From a virus, in the IMG/VR virus record IMGVR_UViG_3300012359_000049, positions 1 to 21,207 of that record: 21,207 nucleotides of DNA; one strand, 5' to 3'. The notes under the pieces are model-generated. The model saw only the letters and a program-made list of their open reading frames with translations, made no database searches and was not told where the DNA came from. Positions 8,441 through 13,919 of the stretch are shown here, in pieces. A program made the position numbers and the translations under genes. Each line of letters opens with the position of its first letter. The stretch's first letter is position 1.

Positions 8441-9087
8441 CTAGCGCGCATTATCATAAGCATCTTTTTCTTCCTGTTGCTTCATCAACAGGAAAAGTCG
8501 CCATTCAGAGATTTCAAAAGACGGCATATCAAGCACTTGAGATAGGGACATGCCGAGGGCGAGTGCAATCTCAAAATACAGTCGGCGCTCGCCCTGCTCT
8601 AGTTTTTTGCCATTTGTACCTGTGTTGCCTGTTCAAGGCCTGAAAGTTTTGAAACTGCGATAGAGATGCGCTCTATCACGCCCGCTGACTTTTGCATCAT
8701 CAGGTTCTCTCTATCAGCAGGTGAAAAGACCAGTTCGCCATTGTTAGGATTTCGTACTCCAAACACAACCATCATAGAATACATCTTATCTACGTCCGGT
8801 TCCATATTCGCACCCATCATCGCCTTCATCACCATTGACCGCTGCCTTCCTGTCAGCCCTCTCAACAATACCTTTGTGCGCCACTCAGGAATATCCATCA
8901 ATTCTTCTTTGATATCGTCAGCATTAAAGATATGCCCGCGTATCGCCTTTGTATCTAACCCAAAGTCTCGATATTCTACGGGAGGTGCGGGAGGTACTGC
9001 CACCCCATTCATGCTCATGTCGTCAGGCATCTCCGTTTGTCCGACTTCGATGTTTTCTAGTGTGATATCTTCGTCTTCAGGGTTCAT
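8441..9087 (-). CDS. Tail assembly chaperone frameshift product (GT-like fusion, about 215 aa)
   Basis: Joint product of the chaperone gene and a short overlapping -1 frame, analogous to lambda gpGT, which binds the tape measure and recruits tube subunits. The zero frame (from ATG 9087) slips back one base at A AAA AAC (8602-8608) and continues for 53 codons to TAG at 8441-8443. The new part begins LEQGERRLYFEIALALG and has the acidic, aromatic, helical look of T-type domains, with EISEWRLFLLMKQQEEKD near the end. No separate start codon or ribosome site serves this frame, so frameshifting is the natural way to express it. It ends 27 bases before the tape measure start, the classical position. 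Confidence 0.85.
8557..8608 (-). promoter_or_regulatory. Programmed -1 ribosomal frameshift signal
   Basis: Slippery heptamer A AAA AAC (8602-8608) in the correct phase (GCA AAA AAC TAG), a 7-base spacer (8595-8601), then GGGCGAG (8588-8594), whose exact complement CTCGCCC lies at 8557-8563. A second short pair, GCCGA (8582-8586) in the loop and TCGGC (8552-8556) directly after the stem, could compete or form a pseudoknot-like fold. Confidence 0.85.
8599..9087 (-). CDS. Tail assembly chaperone, unshifted form (G-like, 162 aa)
   Basis: Abundant short form of the tail chaperone. The first 35 residues are acidic and Pro/Met-rich. The body contains VLLRGLTGRQRSMVMKAM, an arrangement common in siphovirus G-type chaperones, then SPADRENLMMQKSAG and a C-terminal helix ending MAKN. 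The stop TAG directly follows the slippery heptamer, so only slipped ribosomes continue. The start ATG 9087 has AAGGGG but at a long spacing of about 13 bases, so translation may be modest. It lies between the second tube-type gene and the tape measure, as expected for this role. Confidence 0.82.
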   Translation of the reverse strand: MNPEDEDITLENIEVGQTEMPDDMSMNGVAVPPAPPVEYRDFGLDTKAIRGHIFNADDIKEELMDIPEWRTKVLLRGLTGRQRSMVMKAMMGANMEPDVDKMYSMMVVFGVRNPNNGELVFSPADRENLMMQKSAGVIERISIAVSKLSGLEQATQVQMAKN

Positions 9088-9140
9088 AGATAGCTTGCCC
9101 CTTATCGTCGCTTCGCCCCACCATAGTACGCTGTCTTACA

Positions 9141-9797
9141 TTAAGAGGTATAATAGTACACTTGTCCTTGTATCGCAAAAGACGCTTCTTGCGTCACCAC
9201 ACCTGCAACGGTGACTTTCGGTACAACCGCCGTACACCACGCATACATCTCCCATCTCACATTTGCTGACCTGTTAGCATAGAGTACTAATATCTGTAAG
9301 TTATTCAGATCAGCAAGTAATGTTCCATCAGTACGATAGCCGTTACACTTTGCTGTTGCTTTCTTGAGTGTCGCTGTATGCACGCGAAAGTTTGACGGAG
9401 CTTGAAATGATGTTGTATCAACAGTATCACCGCCAAGGTCTAAATTCCACTCATGCATATCTGTGAGTTGTGTTGCTGTCAGATACCAACCCGCATTTGC
9501 CTGTATGCGAATAAAGTTGTTGACACCAGGCGTACGCGCGACAGTAAATACTAACAACCCACCGCAATAGTTAAAGTAGTATGCATCACTACCTGTGTTA
9601 TTGATTGTTGTCCAGCCTGTCGAACCATTGGCTGATTGCTCAAACACAATGACGTGCGAAAAGTCCCAGTACTTATGAGTTGCCGCATTGTAGTTGATAT
9701 GATCGCCGGAGTCATTCATCGCCTCAACAGATGTTTGTTGTACCGATGGCGATGCTGTAAGCCAGATGTCTCCAAGAACGCCTTGTATTGCTGCCAT
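9141..9797 (-). CDS. Tail tube-type protein, longer paralogue (218 aa)
   Basis: Probable tail tube or tube-like protein. Its C-terminal half (about 112-218) aligns by eye with the neighbouring 127-aa protein: HEWNLDLGGDTVDTTSFQAP here against HEWNVDIGGDAVDVTPFGAA there, followed by TATLKKATAKCNGY against GTVKKWSAKCNCY, then VPKVTVAGVVTQEASF against VPKVTATGVVTLEYSF. The first 110 residues are an added beta-rich part with many aromatic residues (HVIVFEQSANGSTGWTTI), which could project from the tube as a decoration or act as a distal or initiator subunit. Start ATG 9797 has GGGAGGG 7-8 bases upstream. Which of the two is the main tube subunit cannot be told from sequence alone. Confidence 0.7.
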   Translation of the reverse strand: MAAIQGVLGDIWLTASPSVQQTSVEAMNDSGDHINYNAATHKYWDFSHVIVFEQSANGSTGWTTINNTGSDAYYFNYCGGLLVFTVARTPGVNNFIRIQANAGWYLTATQLTDMHEWNLDLGGDTVDTTSFQAPSNFRVHTATLKKATAKCNGYRTDGTLLADLNNLQILVLYANRSANVRWEMYAWCTAVVPKVTVAGVVTQEASFAIQGQVYYYTS

Positions 9798-9833
9798 TTC
9801 TGTGCCCTCCCTTATTCTAGCTTTACACTATGT

Positions 9834-10217
9834 TTAAGTTAGAGTACAGGGGCCAGTTCCCTGAAAACTATATTCAAGTGTTACCACACCTGTCGCTGTC
9901 ACTTTCGGGACAATTGCGATAAGTATTCCTGACCCTGACCAGTAGTTTGTCGCATTGATATAAAACTTCATGGTAAACGTCGAGAGAATACCTGCGTTTA
10001 ATATCTGCTGACCATTGGTGTCAGTGACATCGTGGTAACAATTACATTTTGCTGACCATTTCTTCACTGTCCCTAGATGAGCACGCCACGATGACGCAGC
10101 GCCGAACGGCGTCACATCAACCGCGTCACCGCCGATATCGACATTCCATTCATGGACATTCGCAATCGTATTTGCCCCCTGGACAACAGAACCGCCTACT
10201 CCCGCTAATGCAGCCAT
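9834..10217 (-). CDS. Major tail tube-type protein, short paralogue (127 aa)
   Basis: Probable tail tube protein, found at the usual place after the tail-completion genes and before the chaperones. It is short and beta-rich. Its features are HEWNVDIGGDAVDVTPFG (about 22-39), a KKWSAKCNC segment, a central MKFYINATNYWSG strand and a C-terminal VPKVTATGVVTLEYSFQG typical of tube and decoration beta-barrels with a cross-gene VxVxxxGVVTxxxxF pattern. Start ATG 10217 has AGGAG seven bases upstream. It shares this domain with the next gene, so one gene likely arose by duplication. The size is at the small end for a tube protein. Confidence 0.72.
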   Translation of the reverse strand: MAALAGVGGSVVQGANTIANVHEWNVDIGGDAVDVTPFGAASSWRAHLGTVKKWSAKCNCYHDVTDTNGQQILNAGILSTFTMKFYINATNYWSGSGILIAIVPKVTATGVVTLEYSFQGTGPCTLT

Positions 10218-10308
10218 TTACAGGCTCCTGACCGCCCCTAATTGCGCCCCAGGAAACCGCTATATCGTCTTACAGTATTTGCTATTCCTCTCATGTTAAC
10301 GTAGTGCA

Positions 10309-10497
10309 TCACGTACTAGGAGGATTTTTTGTTGATGCTTTCCCTTTAACCTTTTTGAGATTAGGATTTGCTTTCTTCGCGGCAGGTGATGCATTTCTTG
10401 TAGAAGATGCTACAATCTTTGCCGCCGTTTGCTTAGAATAGCCGCCCTTAGACGCTACAGAAGCAGCAGCAGCATTAAAGCCCATACCTTTTGCCAT
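10309..10497 (-). CDS. Small basic phage protein (62 aa)
   Basis: A 62-residue, very Lys/Ala-rich protein. A first half with a repeated SKGGYSKQTAAKIVASSTR helix pattern is followed by SPAAKKANPNLKKVKG. Short proteins with the sequence theme ASKxGYSKxxA...SPAAKKxNPxLKKV are common in phage genomes, usually as hypothetical proteins; I recall this from experience. The charge suggests nucleic acid binding or packing against an acidic partner. The start ATG 10497 has AGGAGAGG close upstream. It is encoded between the tail-completion protein and the tube genes. Confidence 0.65.
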   Translation of the reverse strand: MAKGMGFNAAAASVASKGGYSKQTAAKIVASSTRNASPAAKKANPNLKKVKGKASTKNPPST

Positions 10498-10506
10498 TAT
10501 CCTCTC

Positions 10507-10938
10507 CTAACTTTGCTGTAGTAAACGCAACCTGATGGGAATGTTTCTGACGCGCTCTCTCGGAAGCGGTACATTTGTCATCCACTCACAGTAACAATCA
10601 ACAGAATGATACGCAGTCAATGGTAATTCATCGATAGGGTGATGCAGCAGCCGATATACATCCTCTATGAGATATAAATATGTATCTCCATTGAGTAGCA
10701 AGTCCCATATATTTATCATCAAACGCACATCAAACCCAAACTTTCTTGGCATTGTGTCCCAAGATGTTACCGCTCCCTGAGTCATCCCATCCCCTATTAC
10801 GATATATGGGAATTGTGCATCATCCTTTGCTTGTGACTGATAGACACCCAACAGCCCATGTGTTTGTAACAGCGCATCTACTGAGAGAATGGTATACAGT
10901 GTTGCCCTGATATCTTCTATTACAAACATGACGATCAC
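10507..10938 (-). CDS. Tail completion protein, DUF3168-like (about 143 aa)
   Basis: Probable tail-completion or tail-to-head joining protein. The pattern MFVIEDIRATLYTILSVDAL, then a PYIVIGD segment followed by SWDTMPRKFGFDVRLMINIWD and a C-terminal YHSVDCYCEWMTNVPLP-type strand, fits DUF3168 proteins, which have similar length. I choose GTG 10938, which overlaps the upstream TGA as GTGA; ATG 10929 gives a protein three codons shorter. A longer frame back to 11043 lies wholly inside the gp10-like gene and is unlikely to be used. It stands directly behind the gp10-like gene, the normal order in HK97-type modules. Confidence 0.72.
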   Translation of the reverse strand: MIVMFVIEDIRATLYTILSVDALLQTHGLLGVYQSQAKDDAQFPYIVIGDGMTQGAVTSWDTMPRKFGFDVRLMINIWDLLLNGDTYLYLIEDVYRLLHHPIDELPLTAYHSVDCYCEWMTNVPLPRERVRNIPIRLRLLQQS

Positions 10939-11339
10939 ATATTGTCTTTCAAGGACGCCTTCAATGCTTGCAACTCCATAAAAAGCCATTTGCGCCCATA
11001 GATGTATCCAGGTGTCATAAAATCTCTTGCTGGCATCTTCCATGTTCCTAAACAGACATATGCCGCATATTCAGCTAAGTTAGCTACACCCGCGTCAATC
11101 GTAAAGTTACCGCCTTTTGACCAGGGGACATTGCTATCACGCAAGAAGCCAGGCATCGGGTCATGTGAACTAGCTTCAGCAGCAACAGGCGTATTCTCTT
11201 TACATACTTCTGTCGCAAATTCCGCCGCCCGAACAAAGATGTTCTTTAGTTTACGATCAACCCTAAAGGGAAACTCTTCGACTAGCCGAAGAGCTTCGGG
11301 CATCCCGACCATTTCAATACTGATAATAGGTTGTGCCAT
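10935..11339 (-). CDS. HK97 gp10-like neck/tail protein (134 aa)
   Basis: Protein of the HK97 gp10 type, a neck component usually required for tail joining. Family signs: a helical N-terminal half (LRLVEEFPFRVDRKLKNIFV), the ENTPVAAE segment followed by PGFLRDS, then a beta part, and near the end YAAYVCLGTWKMPARDFMTP, matching the family's YAxxxxxGTxxMPARPFM signature. The start ATG 11339 has an AGGA element about 9 bases upstream. It follows the low-complexity protein and overlaps the DUF3168-like gene. Confidence 0.8.
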   Translation of the reverse strand: MAQPIISIEMVGMPEALRLVEEFPFRVDRKLKNIFVRAAEFATEVCKENTPVAAEASSHDPMPGFLRDSNVPWSKGGNFTIDAGVANLAEYAAYVCLGTWKMPARDFMTPGYIYGRKWLFMELQALKASLKDNM

Positions 11340-11344
11340 AATTC

Positions 11345-11788
11345 TTATCCTGTCGTTGGTGTTTGTCTGCCACGCGGGCCGCGATTACTGTTGGGTGTCA
11401 TGGGGACTGACCCTACAGGGCCAGCAGTCGTCTGATCTGTCGCAGTAGCACTCATATTCGGGTCTGCCTGACTAATGCCCTTGCTAGCGGGTATTACTAC
11501 CCCTGATGACCCTTCAGGGATGCCGCGCGTAGAACTACCAGAGTTGCCGCCATTGCGCCACGTCCCGCCAGATTTAGAAGCAGGAGCAACAGCACCGGCC
11601 TGTTGTTTACTTTGCGGGACAGTTGCCGCAGCTTTTGCCGTATTCTTTGCTGATGTGCCTGAGCTTGCAGCAGGAGTTTTAGACCCCGTAATCGCTTTCG
11701 CACTATTCGATGGTTTCCCTGCGCTAGAGTTTGACTTACTTGGCGGAATACGCCCCATTGCCCCGCCGCTATTCCCATTCTTTGCCAT
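11345..11788 (-). CDS. Low-complexity, probably disordered protein (147 aa)
   Basis: The whole protein is made of Ser, Ala, Gly, Thr, Pro, Lys, Asn and Gln, with almost no bulky hydrophobic residues and a single Trp near the middle. It should be disordered. It has no Cys and only scattered basic residues (for example KSNSSAGKPSNSAK). Start ATG 11788 has an AGGAG about 7 bases upstream, and it is tightly packed between head-closure and gp10-like genes, so it is translated from a good site. Role unknown: a linker, a tail-neck spacer or a surface-exposed neck part are guesses. I know no family for it. Confidence 0.6.
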   Translation of the reverse strand: MAKNGNSGGAMGRIPPSKSNSSAGKPSNSAKAITGSKTPAASSGTSAKNTAKAAATVPQSKQQAGAVAPASKSGGTWRNGGNSGSSTRGIPEGSSGVVIPASKGISQADPNMSATATDQTTAGPVGSVPMTPNSNRGPRGRQTPTTG

Positions 11789-11798
11789 GACTATTCTC

Positions 11799-12209
11799 CT
11801 ATCTTGTGTCTTTCAAGCGACGCTTCGCAAACAACAACAAGACACTATGTTTATACCCTATATCAAGGGGCATCCTTGTGAGTACATATTGTTCCGCGTC
11901 TGTCACAAGGCGCATATTCGCGTGTACGTCTGTGCGATAGCGTATGCGTATCCAGTTGGTTGTCTCTTCCCCCTGTTGTTCATCCTGATAGACAACAGCC
12001 CCATGTAGCGGATAGATTGACGCCCAAATCGTATCTATTGTCGTCCATCCTTGAGGAATATTCCCCGAGGGTAGCGGGGTTGTATTCGGCGCTTGCAACA
12101 AACAACGTGCGTTTAGTTCACCCGCCATAATCAGCGGTGTTCGTATCATCACTGTATGTGACGGCAATAAACCATATGGAGTATTTACTGATCGCTTTTT
12201 GTTGACCAT
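11799..12209 (-). CDS. Head closure / head-tail joining protein (136 aa)
   Basis: Likely the head-tail joining (SPP1 gp16-like, PF05521-type) protein that closes the head after packaging. The signature is GWTTIDTIWASIYPLHGAVV followed by NWIRIRYRTDVHANMRLVTD, the standard W.t..tiWA.i.pl...e...a.....irIRyr pattern of this small beta-barrel. A basic N-terminus and a basic C-terminus (FAKRRLKDTR) flank it. Start ATG 12209 follows GGAG within one copy of a duplicated 11-base repeat. It lies directly after the gp6-like connector gene. Confidence 0.75.
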   Translation of the reverse strand: MVNKKRSVNTPYGLLPSHTVMIRTPLIMAGELNARCLLQAPNTTPLPSGNIPQGWTTIDTIWASIYPLHGAVVYQDEQQGEETTNWIRIRYRTDVHANMRLVTDAEQYVLTRMPLDIGYKHSVLLLFAKRRLKDTR

Positions 12210-12214
12210 TCAAA

Positions 12215-12242
12215 GTACTCCGTCCATCAGGGTACTCCGTCC
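12215..12242. repeat. Duplicated 11-bp repeat containing a ribosome-binding motif
   Basis: GTACTCCGTCC occurs at 12215-12225 and 12232-12242 (period 17). On the coding strand each copy reads GGACGGAGTAC and carries GGAG. The copy nearer the head-closure start is placed to act as its ribosome site; the other is a duplicate ending just past the connector stop. Confidence 0.8.
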
Positions 12243-12245
12243 GCA

Positions 12246-12827
12246 CTACAAGTAATCTTCCCACACCTTTGAGCGCATAATCGCTGAAGCAATTCCTTCA
12301 GGCATCGTATCATCCTCACGAAACGCATAGTAATGCGCAACATATTGCAGCCACATCATCTCATCAGCGGGGTCAAGTACGCTAGAACCAACATCATATG
12401 TCACCCTGATATAGAGATATCTGTCTACTGCATACAATGTTGTGATGTCATCTATCGTTAGTTTGTTCTCTTGAAAGTGCCAGAATTGCGGGTCATACGT
12501 GACCCAGGTGTTTTGCCCCGTCATCGCCTCAACTAAACTCACGCTGTTTACGGGCGGTAAGTAGAGAGGAAACGTCATATGTATTATTGTCGATACTAAT
12601 GCTGTTTGCGGTAAGAAGTATCTATATGTCACCATCAAAACTTGATGCGATAATGCGCGTCCTAATCGCCGCTCCAAGTCTACTCGCGTATGTGTGACCA
12701 TACGAGATAGCAATGAAGCTTCTGATTGTGACTGCCTCACATAGTCAAGCACTGTTTGCGTCGCCAAACTCTCACTTGATGGCGGAGTTACGACGACCAC
12801 ATTTGATGGTGTCCAGGTACTTACCAT
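12246..12827 (-). CDS. gp6-like head-tail connector (193 aa)
   Basis: Connector ring protein of the HK97 gp6 / SPP1 gp15 type, which binds under the portal. It is mainly helical: LLSRMVTHTRVDLERRLGRA (about 39-58) is the typical helix with VExxLGRxL, followed by LYLPPVNSVSLVEAM, a beta hairpin with VTYD, IRVTYDVG and a C-terminal helix bundle (MMWLQYVAHYYAFREDD). Start ATG 12827 has a GGAG element about 9 bases upstream. The first 30 residues are Ser/Thr/Val-rich and lack homology I can name. Confidence 0.77.
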   Translation of the reverse strand: MVSTWTPSNVVVVTPPSSESLATQTVLDYVRQSQSEASLLSRMVTHTRVDLERRLGRALSHQVLMVTYRYFLPQTALVSTIIHMTFPLYLPPVNSVSLVEAMTGQNTWVTYDPQFWHFQENKLTIDDITTLYAVDRYLYIRVTYDVGSSVLDPADEMMWLQYVAHYYAFREDDTMPEGIASAIMRSKVWEDYL

Positions 12828-12849
12828 ATAGTGCGCTCCGCTAATGTAC

Positions 12850-12936
12850 TTACCATTTTATTTCACTTTGTTGAGCGAAAACAGCGAGTGTATACATCAT
12901 TTGCATTTCCTGGGGCGATGGATAGCTGAGACGCAT
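12850..12936 (-). CDS. Possible 28-codon ORF in the connector gap
   Basis: ATG 12936 to TAA 12850-12852 encodes MRLSYPSPQEMQMMYTLAVF and eight more residues, which looks protein-like and would fill an otherwise unusually long gap for this tightly packed operon. The start lies in the 3' arm of a strong hairpin and its ribosome site is weak (AGAG). A later ATG with AGGA about 8 bases upstream would give 16 codons. Could equally be chance. Confidence 0.28.
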   Translation of the reverse strand: MRLSYPSPQEMQMMYTLAVFAQQSEIKW

Positions 12937-12964
12937 ACACTCTGCTGTTATGCACTCTCAGCTA
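12923..12964. other. 42-nt compound hairpin between neck genes
   Basis: TAGCTGAGA (12923-12931) pairs exactly with TCTCAGCTA (12956-12964), and GCATA (12933-12937) with TATGC (12949-12953), separated by a small interior loop and an 11-nt apical loop. No T-run follows on the transcribed (minus) strand, so it is not a classical rho-independent terminator. It may stabilise or separate mRNAs between head and neck genes. Confidence 0.6.
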
Positions 12965-12998
12965 AAATCCCCTGCCGGAAAGAAAAACACAGAGTTTC

Positions 12999-13421
12999 TT
13001 AGCCTCGTTCTTTTCTAGGTCTACCGCGTTGTGCGGTAGTAATCGGCATCTCTACAACAGATGCCCTCTCTATGAGAGGTTGCTCAATAACAGGGTCATT
13101 TTCATGTAAGAGATAGTCTTGCACATCAACAGTGCGTATACTATTTCTCTTCGCCCATCCCTCAGGAAGGACTATCGGCGCTTCGATCTTATTTGCTTCA
13201 GGGTTATCTCTATGTTCCCGCTGTATTAGTTGTTGTTGTTCACTGATCTCTCCTGACCCCACTATAGCAGCCCCATCATCTAAGAGCATCTGCGCAAGGT
13301 CAGCAGAGACACAAAATTCATGAACTTTCTCTCCCACCATAAATTCATGGTCTTTCAGCCACATGACTGAATGTATATGGTCAGGGGCTACTGCTGTATC
13401 CTTGCACATTACTATTTTCAC
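12999..13421 (-). CDS. Neck-region protein with AT-hook-like C-terminus (140 aa)
   Basis: Unrecognised in full. An N-terminal part (about 25-55: HEFMVGEKVHEFCVSADLAQMLLDDGAAI) resembles the short FxxGxxxxVxxxxAxxLLxxGxA element found in many small proteins encoded beside capsid genes. The remainder is acidic to neutral, and the C-terminus is QRGRPRKERG, close to an AT-hook (GRP core with flanking Arg/Lys). It probably starts at GTG 13421, with AGAGGACT about 10 bases upstream inside a duplicated repeat; ATG 13409 is an alternative. Position between the capsid accessory and connector genes suggests a head or connector-associated role. Confidence 0.6.
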   Translation of the reverse strand: MKIVMCKDTAVAPDHIHSVMWLKDHEFMVGEKVHEFCVSADLAQMLLDDGAAIVGSGEISEQQQLIQREHRDNPEANKIEAPIVLPEGWAKRNSIRTVDVQDYLLHENDPVIEQPLIERASVVEMPITTAQRGRPRKERG

Positions 13422-13429
13422 TAGACGTT

Positions 13430-13462
13430 AGTCCTCTCTTAGACGCGAGTCCTCTCTTAGAC
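13430..13462. repeat. Duplicated 15-bp repeat containing a ribosome-binding motif
   Basis: AGTCCTCTCTTAGAC occurs at 13430-13444 and 13448-13462 (period 18), with a partial third copy (CTAGACG) at 13421-13427. On the coding strand each full copy contains AAGAGAGGACT. One copy runs over the stop of the upstream 150-aa gene. The nearer copy probably serves GTG 13421. Confidence 0.85.
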
Positions 13463-13909
13463 AATACCTACGCTTTCACGCGGGTGCGATTGCACACACA
13501 CAAGCCCCATACCGCATGATGGCGAAGATGCGCCTGTAAGCACCGCTTTCAAGAAACGTAAGTAGCCGCCGACGTATGCAAACACAATGTCTGTTTGATC
13601 TGTTGCTGTAGACGATACTACAGGAAGTGTTGAACCATTGCCCAGTCGCTGCATCTTCGCATTTGCATCTACCTGGAACACTTCTATCTGTGTGTTATCA
13701 ACTGCTGTATATGTACCGCCTGATGTTGCGCACTCTGTCAGCGACGGAGTAAATGTACCCGCTGTCCACACGCCAACATTCCAGATGAAGGTTGTCGACT
13801 CCCACCCCTGAGTATCAATCGCAGTACTGGTAAACGTCGCCGCGACAACACCCGCGTCGAGTATATGATTTACCCTGATTAAGTGTCCGAGTTCTCTTGT
13901 AGCGCCCAT
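13457..13909 (-). CDS. Beta-rich capsid accessory protein candidate (150 aa)
   Basis: Small, Cys-poor beta-sandwich-like protein immediately after the major capsid gene, where decoration or head-stabilising proteins are often encoded. The body shows FTSTAIDTQGWESTTFIWNV, then WTAGTFTPSLTECATSGGTYTAV and a C-terminal GGYLRFLKAVLTGASS. This STAIDTxGxES...GTFTxxLxES...YTxV theme is familiar from small phage proteins encoded next to HK97-type capsid genes. The start ATG 13909 has AAGGAGAG close upstream. It could instead be a minor head protein; the decoration call is inference from sequence type and place. Confidence 0.5.
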   Translation of the reverse strand: MGATRELGHLIRVNHILDAGVVAATFTSTAIDTQGWESTTFIWNVGVWTAGTFTPSLTECATSGGTYTAVDNTQIEVFQVDANAKMQRLGNGSTLPVVSSTATDQTDIVFAYVGGYLRFLKAVLTGASSPSCGMGLVCVQSHPRESVGIV

Positions 13910-13919
13910 AATACTCTCC

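Noticed and set aside
8666-9214. 182-aa plus-strand ORF antisense to the tail chaperone
   Set aside because: It is antisense to the chaperone gene and part of the neighbouring tube gene, with low-complexity Ser/Pro content and no recognisable family.
10218-10308. Possible promoter TTAACA-16-TACTGT before the tube genes
   Set aside because: The -10 match is only 3 of 6 and the spacing is short. I do not consider it supported.
10507-11043. Extended 178-aa version of the tail-completion gene
   Set aside because: The extra 35 codons lie inside the gp10-like gene and do not fit the family; the start near 10938 gives a normal family length.
11475-12008. 177-aa plus-strand ORF across low-complexity and head-closure genes
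   Set aside because: It is antisense to two good minus-strand genes. The Pro/Leu/Ala-rich sequence mirrors the repetitive coding strand and has no credible start site.
12923-12964. Rho-independent terminator
   Set aside because: The stem is strong, but no run of T follows on the minus strand and no useful one on the plus strand, so I list it only as a hairpin.
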